This document shows, in pieces, positions 22,587 through 33,069 of a stretch of 64,000 nucleotides of DNA. Every line of letters begins with the position of its first letter. The stretch's first letter is position 1. A model generated the notes under the pieces. That model made no database searches and had not been told where the DNA came from. It worked only from the letters and a program-made list of their open reading frames with translations. Source of the stretch: an uncultured Pelagibacteraceae bacterium (GTDB taxonomy: Bacteria; Pseudomonadota; Alphaproteobacteria; Pelagibacterales; Pelagibacteraceae); contig CACIHQ010000002.1 of the NCBI GenBank assembly GCA_902586495.1, forward strand, positions 40,001-104,000. The letters run 5' to 3'. The position numbers and the translations under genes are program-made.

Positions 22587-23753
22587 TTAGCTAATTTTTG
22601 AACATACAGCATCAATGATTTTTAATGCTTGATTGATTTCTTTTTTTTTAACATTTAGTGGGGGTAGAATACGAACAACATTTTCGGCTGCTCGTATGGT
22701 TAGTAATCTATTGTCCATTAATTTTTTGATAAACTTTGACTGATCTGTGTAAAGTTGAACTCCAATTAATAAACCTTTACCTCTTATTTCTTTAATAATC
22801 TTTGGATATTTTTTTTTTAAAAGATTTAAATTTAAAAAGAAATATTTTGACAATTTCTTTACATTATTTAAGAATTTTTTACTTGAAACTACATTTATTA
22901 CTGAATTCCCAACTGCCATTGCTAAAGGATTCCCACCAAAAGTTGAACCATGAGTGCCTGGTGTCATTCCAGATGCTACTTTTTTATTCATTAAAACTGC
23001 ACCAATAGGAAATCCACCACCTATTCCTTTAGCTATAGGAACGATATCCGGTTTTATTTTTGAGCTCTCAAAAGCCAGAAAATCTGCTGATCTTGAAATT
23101 CCTGTTTGAACTTCATCCACAATTAATAAAATTTTTTTTTTTGTACATAATTTTCTTAATCCTTTCAGACACCAATCAGGGACCACTTTAATTCCTCCTT
23201 CTCCCATAATTGGTTCGATCATTATCGCTGCAGTATTTTTTGTTATATTTTTTTTCAAAGATTTGTGATTTCCAAAAATAAAATGATCGAATCCAGCAAC
23301 TTTAGGTCCAAAACCTTCTACCATTTTTTTTGATCCACTTGCAAAAATTGCTGCAATAGTTCTTCCATGAAAAGAATTTTTTACACACAAAATTCTGTTT
23401 TTATGAGGTTTTCCAATTGAATAAAAATATCTTCTTGCAACTTTAATAGATGCCTCAGTGGCCTCCGCGCCACTATTTTGGAAAATTACATAATCAGCAA
23501 AAGTTTTTTGACATAATTTTTTTGCTAACTTTTCACCCTCAGGAATTTTAAATGCATTAGAAATATGCCAAAGTTTTTTAGATTGATTTTGTATTGTTTT
23601 GACTAGCTTGGGATGCGCGTGACCTAAACAATTTACAGCTATCCCTTGAACGAAATCTAAATATTTCACTCCTTTAGAGGTGTAAAGATAGCTTCCTTTA
23701 CCTTTTGTAAAAGAAATTTTTTTTCTATTATAATTTTTTGCTAAATAGCTCAT
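22587..23753 (-). CDS. argD: Acetylornithine/succinyldiaminopimelate aminotransferase
   Basis: VDEVQTGISRSADFLAFE and PIAKGIGGGFPIGA PLP-lysine motif. Confidence 0.93.
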   Translation of the reverse strand: MSYLAKNYNRKKISFTKGKGSYLYTSKGVKYLDFVQGIAVNCLGHAHPKLVKTIQNQSKKLWHISNAFKIPEGEKLAKKLCQKTFADYVIFQNSGAEATEASIKVARRYFYSIGKPHKNRILCVKNSFHGRTIAAIFASGSKKMVEGFGPKVAGFDHFIFGNHKSLKKNITKNTAAIMIEPIMGEGGIKVVPDWCLKGLRKLCTKKKILLIVDEVQTGISRSADFLAFESSKIKPDIVPIAKGIGGGFPIGAVLMNKKVASGMTPGTHGSTFGGNPLAMAVGNSVINVVSSKKFLNNVKKLSKYFFLNLNLLKKKYPKIIKEIRGKGLLIGVQLYTDQSKFIKKLMDNRLLTIRAAENVVRILPPLNVKKKEINQALKIIDAVCSKIS

Positions 23754-23923
23754 TTAAATATTGTTTGTATAAACAAAAAAATTAAATACAAGTTGGGATT
23801 GAATATTATTCTAAATAATTCTATTCAAATAATGTTGATAACTATAAATAATATATTGTTAATTAGCATTTTTTAACAGTATATTGTGTTTAAATGTTTT
23901 CTAAATACATTATATAGTAAATT

Positions 23924-24424
23924 ATGAGCTGGACTGAAGAAAAAGTCAATAAATTGAAAGAGCTTTGGGGTAAAGGAAATACTGCAAGCCAAATAGCTGA
24001 AATAATAGGTGGAATTACTCGAAATGCTGTAATTGGAAAAGCTCACAGACTTAATCTTTCTGCTAAAATTAAAATAAAGACGAGAGCAGCTTCGTCAAAC
24101 GAAACTTATAATGCTTCTATAGAGCAAAAAAATAACAAAATTAAGAGAGGACGAAGAAGCAAATTCAAATCGTTGATTATTGAAAAAGATTTTGAACCTG
24201 AAAATCCAAAACAATTAGAGGAACTCAATGAAGATTCTTGTAAATGGCCAATTGGTCATCCAGATGAGAAAAGTTTTTATTTTTGTGGAAGAACTTCATT
24301 AAAAGATTTTTCATATTGTAAACTTCATTTGCTCTATGCTTATCAACCAAAAGGTAAAAAAGAGGATGTTGTCGATAAAGGGGAAATACCTGAATTTATT
24401 GGGAAGAAAATTAAATCTGCTTGA
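23924..24424 (+). CDS. gcrA: GcrA cell cycle regulator family protein
   Basis: MSWTEEKVNKLKELWGKGNTASQIAEIIGGITRNAVIGKAHRLNL N-terminus and C-terminal CKWPIGHPDEKSFYFCGR. Confidence 0.93.
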   Translation: MSWTEEKVNKLKELWGKGNTASQIAEIIGGITRNAVIGKAHRLNLSAKIKIKTRAASSNETYNASIEQKNNKIKRGRRSKFKSLIIEKDFEPENPKQLEELNEDSCKWPIGHPDEKSFYFCGRTSLKDFSYCKLHLLYAYQPKGKKEDVVDKGEIPEFIGKKIKSA

Positions 24425-24430
24425 GTGAAT

Positions 24431-25387
24431 TTAGTTTAAATTATCTTTTTTTTTAGAATACTCACCCCCTTCTGTCCACATATAAGAATATTTTTTAACC
24501 TCATCACTGAAAATTCTTTTTGCAGGCAAACCAATATCGAAATTTGTTTTATATTTACCAGATACAATATTATCATATTTAAGTAGCCTTAATTGATCAA
24601 CTGTCAGTAAGGGGTTTGGTAATAATTGAAAAAATTTAGCCGTTAGCATTGCTAAAGGATGAGGGAAAGGAAGCAAAAGCCTTTTTTTATTGATCAATTT
24701 CAACAGAGTAACTAAAATTTCTCTGAATGAAAGTATCTGAGGACCTACACATTCAATAATATTTGAATTTACTTTTTTTGAGATTGCAAAATTGATTACA
24801 TCAGTTAAATCGGAGCAATGAATAGGAGTAAATTTTGTTTCACCATTATAATAAAGAGGGAAAACTGGTAACCTACTTAATAGTGTCATTAAATTGCAGC
24901 TGAAATTATCAGAAGATGAATAAACTATTGATGGCCTCAAGACTGTTGTGTGAGGAAATATCTTTAAAGCATTTTGTTCACCTTCTAATTTACTTTTTGC
25001 ATATTCAGAATCAACTGCCTCATTAATACCTAATGCAGAAAGATGAATAAAATGTTTTAATTTGTATTCTTTACAAAGTTTTGCGAGTAAAGATGGAAAA
25101 ATTGAATGAATGTTCTTAAAAGAATTACCATTTTTTTTTTCATATAAAATACCAATTAAATTTATACAAACATCAGTGTTTTCGAAAAGTTTTCTTATCT
25201 TATCCTCTTCAAAAATACTACACTCCTTTATTTGAATATAACCCGCATTACCCTGGGTTTTTACTAAATGGCCTTTTTGGTGTATATTCCTAGTCACCAC
25301 AGTTACGGTATAGTTATTTTTTGTTAACTTCCTGATGAGATGAGTACCAATCTGTCCTGTACCTCCCCATATCAAAATTTTTTTCAT
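24431..25387 (-). CDS. Complex I NDUFA9-like NAD(P)-binding protein
   Basis: GGTGQIGTHLIRKL Rossmann motif and NDUFA9-type pattern; start likely MKKILIWG at 25387. Confidence 0.82.
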   Translation of the reverse strand: MKKILIWGGTGQIGTHLIRKLTKNNYTVTVVTRNIHQKGHLVKTQGNAGYIQIKECSIFEEDKIRKLFENTDVCINLIGILYEKKNGNSFKNIHSIFPSLLAKLCKEYKLKHFIHLSALGINEAVDSEYAKSKLEGEQNALKIFPHTTVLRPSIVYSSSDNFSCNLMTLLSRLPVFPLYYNGETKFTPIHCSDLTDVINFAISKKVNSNIIECVGPQILSFREILVTLLKLINKKRLLLPFPHPLAMLTAKFFQLLPNPLLTVDQLRLLKYDNIVSGKYKTNFDIGLPAKRIFSDEVKKYSYMWTEGGEYSKKKDNLN

Positions 25388-25442
25388 AATAGCAATCAAA
25401 AAATAGACATTATTATTTAGTCTTATATATATATAAATATAT

Positions 25443-26060
25443 ATGAGTAATATCAAAGTCTTTGAAAATGATTTACCTGAAGATTTAGATTTATCAAATG
25501 AAAAATTAATTGGTCTTGATAATGAAGCATTAGGTTTGGTTCTTGGGAGAGACCCACTGACTCTTGTTCAATTAGGGCTTGAGTCAAAAAATTTTTATTT
25601 AATCAAACTTAACAGGGAAACTTATCACGCACCCAATCTAGTAAAGGCTTTGTCTAACGCAAATACTCAATTTATTATGCATTATGCTAGACAGGATCTG
25701 TTATGGTTAAAATATCATTTAAGGGTCCAACCAAAAAATATCTTTTGCACAAAAGTTGCATCAAAAATAGCTAGAACAGCAAGTTCGTACCATGGTTACA
25801 AAGACTTGGTTAAAGAGTTTTGTGGAAGAGATATTTCTAAAAAAGAGCAACAAAGTGACTGGGGTGATCCAAATCTTTCTGAAAAACAAATTAAGTATGC
25901 AGCCTCAGACACTGAACATCTCTTTGAAATTAGAAATAAGTTGATTAAAATGTTAGAAAGGGAAAAAAGAATAGATCTATTTAAAAAGTCTATGGGAGTA
26001 ATACCTATCTTAGTTGATATGGAAATAGCTGGTTATAAATTATCGACTTTTGAACACTAA
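25443..26060 (+). CDS. Ribonuclease D-like 3'-5' exonuclease
   Basis: DEDD-type pattern (HYARQDLLWLKYHL, YAASDTEHLFEIR); short RNase D form. Confidence 0.82.
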   Translation: MSNIKVFENDLPEDLDLSNEKLIGLDNEALGLVLGRDPLTLVQLGLESKNFYLIKLNRETYHAPNLVKALSNANTQFIMHYARQDLLWLKYHLRVQPKNIFCTKVASKIARTASSYHGYKDLVKEFCGRDISKKEQQSDWGDPNLSEKQIKYAASDTEHLFEIRNKLIKMLEREKRIDLFKKSMGVIPILVDMEIAGYKLSTFEH

Positions 26061-26062
26061 TA

Positions 26063-27028
26063 ATGAAAAAAAATTATATCAAATTTGCCAAGGACGTAAT
26101 TAATTTAGAAATTGCTGGATTAATAAAATTGAAAAAAAGTTTAAATAGTTCTTTTAACAAGGCAGTAAATGAAATAGCTAAATGTAATTCTAAAATAATT
26201 CTTTGTGGTGTTGGTAAGAGTGGATTGATTGCAAATAAAATTGCAGCAACCTTTTCATCGATAGGAACACCCTCTTTTTTTTTATCTGCAAGTAATTCAT
26301 CTCATGGAGATCTCGGTAGCATTACTAAAAAAGATATTTTAATTTTGATCAGTTATTCTGGTGAAACTAACGAATTAAAGAATATAATTCAGTATGCCAA
26401 TAGAAATAAAATTTTATTAATTGGAATTGTTTCAAAAAAAGATTCAACATTGTATAAGGCTTCAGATATTAAATTATTAACGCCTAAAGTTAAAGAGTCA
26501 GGAGGAATAATTCCTACTTCAAGCACAACAGTTCAATTGGCTCTAGGAGATGCATTGGCAATTTCGTTAATGAAACAAAAAAAATTCAATAAATTTGATT
26601 TTAAGAAATTACATCCAGCAGGAGCATTGGGGGCAAAATTAAAAACTGTTGAGGATATAATGCTAACTGGGAAAAGAATACCTTTTGTAAATGAAAATTT
26701 AAAAATGAAAAATGCTTTAAAGATATTAAGTGACAAAAAACTTGGTATTTTGATTGTTCTCAACAAGAAAAAAAAGACTACTGGAATTATAACTGATGGC
26801 CAAATAAGACGTTTTAATCAGAAAAAACGAAATTTACTGTCTACAAGTGTTAATGAAGTGATGACTAAGAACCCAATAACTATTGAAAAAAGTGCCTTAG
26901 CTGCAAAGGCATTATCTTTAATGAATAACAAAAAAATAACATCTTTATGCGTTTTTGACAAAAAAGATAAAAAGAAAACAATTGGAGTTCTTCACGTTCA
27001 CACAATATTGCAATCAAATATATCTTAA
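26063..27028 (+). CDS. kdsD: Arabinose-5-phosphate isomerase (KpsF/GutQ family)
   Basis: GVGKSGLIANKIAATFSSIGTPSFFL and SGETNEL SIS domain plus two CBS repeats. Confidence 0.92.
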   Translation: MKKNYIKFAKDVINLEIAGLIKLKKSLNSSFNKAVNEIAKCNSKIILCGVGKSGLIANKIAATFSSIGTPSFFLSASNSSHGDLGSITKKDILILISYSGETNELKNIIQYANRNKILLIGIVSKKDSTLYKASDIKLLTPKVKESGGIIPTSSTTVQLALGDALAISLMKQKKFNKFDFKKLHPAGALGAKLKTVEDIMLTGKRIPFVNENLKMKNALKILSDKKLGILIVLNKKKKTTGIITDGQIRRFNQKKRNLLSTSVNEVMTKNPITIEKSALAAKALSLMNNKKITSLCVFDKKDKKKTIGVLHVHTILQSNIS

Positions 27029-27619
27029 ATGAATAAAGGTTTAATAATTAAAGTTTTGATAGGCCTTTTTATTATATTTTTTATATTTTTTTTTTATTTG
27101 AAATTTACAAAAGAAGAAAAAAAAGTGTCTATTGAAGAACAGCTTGTTGTTGAAAATTTAGACTCAACTACAAATATTATAAACGATGTAAATTATTCAT
27201 CAAAAGATGCAAAAGGTAATGAATATATATTGTATGCTTCTCAAGGACAAATAGACATAAATAATAGTAAGATAATTTTCCTCACTAAGGTAAAGGCAAG
27301 CGTAAATATGTTTGATGGAGAAAAAATCAAAATTAAATCGGACTATGGAAAATATAATATTGACAACAATGATACTATTTTTTCAAAAAATGTATCCATT
27401 AACTATAGGGTTAATGAAATTAATAGCGATTATGTTGATTTTTCTTTAATTAGAAATTCATTGATAATTTCAAAAAATGTTGTTTATTCAAATCAAAAAA
27501 ATATTCTAAAAGCAGATGTGGTTGAAATTGATATAATGTCAAAAAACACTAAAATATTTATGTATGATGAAAAAAAAAAAGTTAAAATAAAATCAATAAA
27601 TATTTATGGCAATAATTAA
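27029..27619 (+). CDS. lptC: LPS export ABC transporter periplasmic protein LptC
   Basis: Single N-terminal TM and LptC-like beta pattern (SKDAKGNEYILYASQGQID); between kdsD and lptB. Confidence 0.7.
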   Translation: MNKGLIIKVLIGLFIIFFIFFFYLKFTKEEKKVSIEEQLVVENLDSTTNIINDVNYSSKDAKGNEYILYASQGQIDINNSKIIFLTKVKASVNMFDGEKIKIKSDYGKYNIDNNDTIFSKNVSINYRVNEINSDYVDFSLIRNSLIISKNVVYSNQKNILKADVVEIDIMSKNTKIFMYDEKKKVKIKSINIYGNN

Positions 27620-28382
27620 AAAATTTCGAATAAAATCATTTAAAAATATAAATACAATAATAGAATTTAAGAATGTTTCATTGGCATACGGAAATAGGCT
27701 TATTCTAGACAACATAAGCTTTGGTATAAACGAGGGGCAAATTTTTGGGATGCTGGGTCCCAATGGAGTTGGTAAATCAACTATCTTCAATCTTATAACA
27801 GGATTAATCACACCGAAATACGGCAAGATATTTATTAATGGACATGATGCCACAAATTTTCCAATTTACTTAAGAACAAAGAAATTCAAAGTTGGTTATG
27901 TTCCGCAATATGGTGGTTATTTTAGTGATTTGTCATTGAATGATAATTTAAAAGCGATAAGTGAAATAGCAATTGAGGATAAAAATTTGAGAACTGAGAG
28001 AATAAATTATGTTACATCAAAGTTTGAATTAGATAATTTAAAGGAAATAAAGGCCAAACATCTTTCAGGCGGCCAAAAAAGAAAATTAGTTCTAGCGTTA
28101 GCCTTGTTAAGTGAACCAAGGGTTTTACTTCTAGATGAACCATTCGCAGCTCTCGACGTTCTTACTATTAAAATGCTTCAAGAAATAATTGTAAGTTTAC
28201 AACAAGAAAATCGTATTTCAATTTGCATTTGTGACCATCAAGCAAGAGATCTTCTTGCATGTGTTGATGTGGCGATGATCTTGAGTAATTGCAAAATTAT
28301 AGCGCAAGATACACCATCAAATTTAGTGAAAAATATAAATGCTCAAAATGCATATTTTGGTGATAGTTTCAAAATAAACTAG
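27606..28382 (+). CDS. lptB: LPS export ABC transporter ATP-binding protein LptB
   Basis: GPNGVGKST Walker A, LSGGQKRK signature, VLLLDEPFAALD Walker B. Confidence 0.9.
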   Translation: MAIIKKFRIKSFKNINTIIEFKNVSLAYGNRLILDNISFGINEGQIFGMLGPNGVGKSTIFNLITGLITPKYGKIFINGHDATNFPIYLRTKKFKVGYVPQYGGYFSDLSLNDNLKAISEIAIEDKNLRTERINYVTSKFELDNLKEIKAKHLSGGQKRKLVLALALLSEPRVLLLDEPFAALDVLTIKMLQEIIVSLQQENRISICICDHQARDLLACVDVAMILSNCKIIAQDTPSNLVKNINAQNAYFGDSFKIN

Positions 28383-28387
28383 TCAAA

Positions 28388-29710
28388 ATGGCTAATGAAA
28401 TAATAATAAAAAAAAAAATTAATAATTTTAAAAAAAAAATTTTTGTTAGTGGTGATAAAAGTATTAGTATTAGGTGGGTTTTATTTGCATCAATAGCTTC
28501 AGGTATTTCTAAGGCAAGGAATTTATTAATATCTGAAGATGTATTAGCAGCAATTGAAATCATAAAAAAATTTGGGATAAAAGTTATTAGAAGAAAAAAT
28601 TTTTTTGTTATTTTTGGAAAAGGTATAAATGGTTATAACTACAAAAAAAATATTGTTATAAATGCAAAGAACTCAGCAACCTTAGGAAGACTGATCCTTG
28701 GGTTGCTAATTAACTCAACTGAAACCATTAAATTAATCGGAGATAAAAGTTTATCGAAAAGAGATTTTAAAAGAGTCGCATCTCCTTTATCAAAATTTGG
28801 GGCAAAGTTTAAATTAAAAAATGATTATGGTTTGCCACTCACAATTAAGGGCTCAAAAAATATTAATCCAATTAAGTATAATGAGACAAGAGGATCCGCT
28901 CAATGTAAAAGTTCAGTAATACTTGGTGCAATAAGAGCCAATGGAACTACTCACATAAAAGCAAAAAAAAGTCGTGATCATACAGAAAAAATAATGGAAG
29001 ATCTGAATTTACCAATTCAAGTCACAAATAAAAAAAAATTTGATCTTATAAAGATTAAAAAGATTAAGAAGATAAAAAATTTTAACTACAATATTCCGTC
29101 TGATATAAGCTCAAGTGCTTTTTTTATTGTACTTACAGCTCTGTCTAAAGAATCTGAACTTGTTATTAAAAATGTAAATATAAATCCTTCCAGAGTTGGT
29201 ATTATTACTATTCTTAAAAAAATGGGAGTAAAAATATTTTTTCAAAATAAAAGAATTTATAAAGGTGAGAAAATTGCAGATATCAAAATTAAAAGTTCCA
29301 AATTTATTAAACCAATTAATTGCCCATCTAAATTGAATACAAGTGCGATAGATGAATTCCTAGTCATTTTTTTAGTGGCTGCTAAAGCAAATGGAATTTC
29401 TTATTTTAAAGGTTTAGCTGAATTAAATAAAAAAGAAAGCCCAAGACTTAAATGGGGTTCAGTAATTTTAAATAAAATGGGTATTAAAAATATAATTACA
29501 AATAATTCTATTAAAATTTTTGGTAATCCAAATTTTGAAATTAGAAAGAAAATAGTTATAAAGAATTATTTAAAAGACCACAGAGTATTTATGACAAGTG
29601 TAGTGGCGGCGCTTTCTTTTGGTGGCTTTTGGACTATTCATGACAGTCAGTCTATAAAAACCTCATTTCCAAATTTTTTAAAGATTATTAATAATTTAAA
29701 AAAGAAATGA
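28388..29710 (+). CDS. aroA: 3-phosphoshikimate 1-carboxyvinyltransferase (class II-like EPSPS)
   Basis: SGDKSISIRW, NSATLGRL, SAQCKSSVILG, RDHTEKI, IDEF...KKESPRL; position upstream of cmk. Confidence 0.88.
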   Translation: MANEIIIKKKINNFKKKIFVSGDKSISIRWVLFASIASGISKARNLLISEDVLAAIEIIKKFGIKVIRRKNFFVIFGKGINGYNYKKNIVINAKNSATLGRLILGLLINSTETIKLIGDKSLSKRDFKRVASPLSKFGAKFKLKNDYGLPLTIKGSKNINPIKYNETRGSAQCKSSVILGAIRANGTTHIKAKKSRDHTEKIMEDLNLPIQVTNKKKFDLIKIKKIKKIKNFNYNIPSDISSSAFFIVLTALSKESELVIKNVNINPSRVGIITILKKMGVKIFFQNKRIYKGEKIADIKIKSSKFIKPINCPSKLNTSAIDEFLVIFLVAAKANGISYFKGLAELNKKESPRLKWGSVILNKMGIKNIITNNSIKIFGNPNFEIRKKIVIKNYLKDHRVFMTSVVAALSFGGFWTIHDSQSIKTSFPNFLKIINNLKKK

Positions 29711-30363
29711 TAAAAAGAAAAAAACTAATTAAGGTTGCCATAGACTCACCAGCAGCAGCTGGTGCAGGTACACTAGCAAAACTTATTTCTAAACATTATA
29801 ATTTGCTACATCTCGATACAGGTCGATGTTACAGATACGTAGCAAACATTAAAATCTCAACACCTTCTAATTATAATTATAAGTATTTAAAAAAAAAAAT
29901 AGGTAATTTAAAAATTACTGACTTAAAAGATAAAAGACTACTATCTGATAAAGTTGCAACTGTTGCATCCATAATAGCTAAAGATAAAAAAATCAGAAAG
30001 TTGGTTCATTCTTTTCAGAAAAATTGTGCCGATAATCCACCATCAAGGTACAATGGATCATGTCTAGATGGTCGAGACATCACATACAAAATAATGCCTA
30101 ATGCAGAATTTAAATTCTTTATAACAGCCAATGTTAAAACTAGAGCATATAGGAGATATAGGGAGTTAAAACAGATAAAAAAAAAAATTTCATTCGATGA
30201 AATTCTAAAAAGCATTAAAAAACGTGATAAAAACGACTATTCCAGAAAACTTTCACCGTTAAAGAAAACAAAAGATTCAGTATTGATTAACACCACAAAT
30301 TTATCTAAAAGAGCGTGTTTTTTAAAAATTAAAAAAATTATAGATAGAAAAATTAAATATTAA
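29707..30363 (+). CDS. cmk: Cytidylate kinase
   Basis: IDSPAAAGAGTLAKLISKHYNLLHLDTGRCYR and CLDGRDI; between aroA and rpsA. Confidence 0.9.
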   Translation: MIKRKKLIKVAIDSPAAAGAGTLAKLISKHYNLLHLDTGRCYRYVANIKISTPSNYNYKYLKKKIGNLKITDLKDKRLLSDKVATVASIIAKDKKIRKLVHSFQKNCADNPPSRYNGSCLDGRDITYKIMPNAEFKFFITANVKTRAYRRYRELKQIKKKISFDEILKSIKKRDKNDYSRKLSPLKKTKDSVLINTTNLSKRACFLKIKKIIDRKIKY

Positions 30364-32087
30364 TGGAAATTTATAAAGACCTTAGCAATCCTGACAATCA
30401 ACAATTTGAAGAGCTACTTAACAGTCAATTATCAAAAATTAATATTGAAGAAGGAAAAATAATCGAAGGAAAAATTAACAAGATCACTGAAAAGTATGTG
30501 TTCTTGCATGTTGATGGCCTTAAATCTGAACCTGTTTTAGATATTAATGAACTCAAAACTATGGGATTAGGTGAAAAAATTAAAATAGGAGAAAAAATTT
30601 CAGTCTTGTTAGAAAAATTAGAAGACAAAATGGGTGAAGTGGTTGTTTCTGCTAGTAAAGCTCAAAAAATTAAAGGATGGGATAAATTAGTTGAAGCATA
30701 TGAAAAGAAAGAACCAATTATGGGAAAAATTACATCAAAATGTAAAGGAGGTTGTATTGTTGAACACATAGAAACAGGTTCTCTTATGTTCTTACCGGGT
30801 TCACAGATAAGTGACAAACCTCTCAAAGATATTAGTCATCTGATGAATGAACCACAAAAATTTGCATTAATCAAATTAGACAAAATTAGAGGTAATGCTT
30901 GTGTATCTAGAAGAGAAATAATTTCATCTTTTAAAAAAGAAGATAAAGCAAAAATAATAGAGAAATATAAGGTTGGTGACATTATAAAAGGTGCAGAGGT
31001 AAAAGGCTATAGTACATTTGGTTGTTTCTTCAACGTAAATAACGAACTTGATGTTTTAGTTCATTTACAGGAAATCTCTTACTCTAGGGTAAACCATCCA
31101 GATGAAGTTTTTACAATAGGAGAGAAGCACGACTTAAAAGTAATATCGGTTGATAAAGAGAAACTTCAAGTGGGATGTTCGGTTAAACAAATGTCTCCAG
31201 ATCCTTTTGAGCACATTGAAAATTATGAGCTTAATAAGGTTTACAAAGCCAAAGTTACTAAAATTATGGACTTCGGTGCGTTCTGTGAATTAGAGCCAGG
31301 TTTAACAACATTATTACATTCAAGCGAGCTAAGCTGGACAAAAAAAAATTTATCTGCAAAAAAAATGTTCAAGATTGGTGATGAAATCGATTGTGTAATT
31401 ACTGAAATAGATAAAGATAAGAGGAGAGTCGCGATTTCTCATAGATTGACTTTAGAAAATCCATTTGAAATATTTAACAAAAAATATCCCATTGGAACTA
31501 TTGTTAATGGTGAGGTCATTAATAAAAATGAATACTCTTTATTCGTAAAAATCGATGATATCAACGTAGACGCTTTTTTACATTGTAACGATCTTACATA
31601 TCTAAATAATGGAGAAGAAGAATTAACAAAATATAAAAAAGGAGATAAAATAACAGTTAAAGTATTAGAGATAAAAGTTGAAGAGCAGAAAATAAGGGTT
31701 GGATACAAACAAACACAAAAAGATCCTTTAGATTGGTTTAGTGATAAAAAAAAAAATCAAACTATTACAGTCAAAATTATTTCAACAGATAACAAGGGAC
31801 TTACTGTACGACCTGAAGGATGTGAGATGGATTTCGTGATTAAAAAATCTCAAATAGCAATCAATTCAGGGGATGCAAGACCATCAAGATTCACTGGTGG
31901 AGAAAAAATAGACTGTGCAATTTCTGAACTTGATTTAGAAAAGCGTAAAATTTCTTTAAGTATGAAACTTTTGGAAGAAATAGAAAAAAAAGAAGCTCTT
32001 GAAAAATACGGAGCTGAGGGATCAGGAAAAAACCTTCCTTTTTCGTCTTTGTCAGAGGACTTAAAGAAAAAAGATAAAGAAAAATAA
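30363..32087 (+). CDS. rpsA: 30S ribosomal protein S1
   Basis: Multiple S1 repeats (e.g. KVTKIMDFGAFCELEPGLTTLLHSSELSW). Confidence 0.96.
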   Translation: MEIYKDLSNPDNQQFEELLNSQLSKINIEEGKIIEGKINKITEKYVFLHVDGLKSEPVLDINELKTMGLGEKIKIGEKISVLLEKLEDKMGEVVVSASKAQKIKGWDKLVEAYEKKEPIMGKITSKCKGGCIVEHIETGSLMFLPGSQISDKPLKDISHLMNEPQKFALIKLDKIRGNACVSRREIISSFKKEDKAKIIEKYKVGDIIKGAEVKGYSTFGCFFNVNNELDVLVHLQEISYSRVNHPDEVFTIGEKHDLKVISVDKEKLQVGCSVKQMSPDPFEHIENYELNKVYKAKVTKIMDFGAFCELEPGLTTLLHSSELSWTKKNLSAKKMFKIGDEIDCVITEIDKDKRRVAISHRLTLENPFEIFNKKYPIGTIVNGEVINKNEYSLFVKIDDINVDAFLHCNDLTYLNNGEEELTKYKKGDKITVKVLEIKVEEQKIRVGYKQTQKDPLDWFSDKKKNQTITVKIISTDNKGLTVRPEGCEMDFVIKKSQIAINSGDARPSRFTGGEKIDCAISELDLEKRKISLSMKLLEEIEKKEALEKYGAEGSGKNLPFSSLSEDLKKKDKEK

Positions 32088-32117
32088 TTAAACTAATTAA
32101 AAAAAAGAAGTGCAAAA

Positions 32118-32408
32118 TTGGTTGTTAAGTCAAAACTTTTAAAACAAATTTCCACCAGCTTTCCGAATTTTCAAAAAAAGGACATTGAAAAAGTAACTAA
32201 TATAATATTGGAGGAGATGAAAAAGTCTCTTAAAAGAGGTGAAAGAGTAGAAATTAGAGGTTGGGGATCTTTAAGTGTTCGTAATCAAAAATCATCTATA
32301 AGACGAAATCCAAGAACAGGAGATAAAGTTGCAGTTCCAGCCAAAAAAGTAATTTATTGGAAAATGAGTAAAGAAATGTTTAAAAAGATTAATAATGACA
32401 AAAAGTAA
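32118..32408 (+). CDS. ihfB: Integration host factor subunit beta
   Basis: VVKSKLLKQIS...RGERVEIRGWGSLSVRNQKSSIRRNPRTGDKVAVPAKKVIYWK HU/IHF family; TTG start; after rpsA. Confidence 0.92.
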   Translation: MVVKSKLLKQISTSFPNFQKKDIEKVTNIILEEMKKSLKRGERVEIRGWGSLSVRNQKSSIRRNPRTGDKVAVPAKKVIYWKMSKEMFKKINNDKK

Positions 32409-33069
32409 AATATTTGTAGCTTGCGATACCACTAAAATAGGTAAAGTTAAAAAAATAATAAGAGATACTCAAAATAAGAAGTTAAAGATTGGATACAAGT
32501 TCGGTTTGGAGTTTTTGAATTCAAAAAATGGAAGGCTTTTTTTATCTAAATTAAAACATAAAATAACTTTTGCAGATTTGAAACTGCACGATATTCCAAA
32601 TACATGTGCATCTACAATTAGAGCGATTAAAGATTTAAAAGTTAACTATCTTACAATTCATATAAGCTCAGGCTTAAATGCCCTTAAAGCAGCAAAAAAA
32701 GTATCAGGCAAAACAAAATTAATTGGTGTAACAATCCTTACATCATTGGATAATAAAGCTTTAAAAGAAATTGGATTTAACAAAGACGTCAGAGAATTAG
32801 TCTTGCATCAAGCAAAATTGGCTAATAAAGCAAAATTAGATGCAATTGTTTGTAGCGCACAAGAAGTGAAAATAGTTAAGAAACAGTTTAAAAAAGAGAT
32901 AATTACTCCAGGAATAAGATTTATATCAAAAAAGAGTGATCAAAAAAGAGTTTTGACACCTAGGCAAGCCTATATAAATGGAGCTGATTGGTTAGTTATA
33001 GGTAGGGATTTAACAAAAGGTAATATTAAAAAAAATACACGGTCACTAATTAACCACTTGTACCAATGA
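32395..33069 (+). CDS. pyrF: Orotidine 5'-phosphate decarboxylase
   Basis: DLKLHDIPNT catalytic motif, IGYKFGLEF, TPGIR. Confidence 0.93.
   Translation: MTKSKIFVACDTTKIGKVKKIIRDTQNKKLKIGYKFGLEFLNSKNGRLFLSKLKHKITFADLKLHDIPNTCASTIRAIKDLKVNYLTIHISSGLNALKAAKKVSGKTKLIGVTILTSLDNKALKEIGFNKDVRELVLHQAKLANKAKLDAIVCSAQEVKIVKKQFKKEIITPGIRFISKKSDQKRVLTPRQAYINGADWLVIGRDLTKGNIKKNTRSLINHLYQ

Noticed and set aside
25425-25446. TATATATATATAAATATATAT tract
   Set aside because: Simple AT repeat between divergent genes; expected at this base composition
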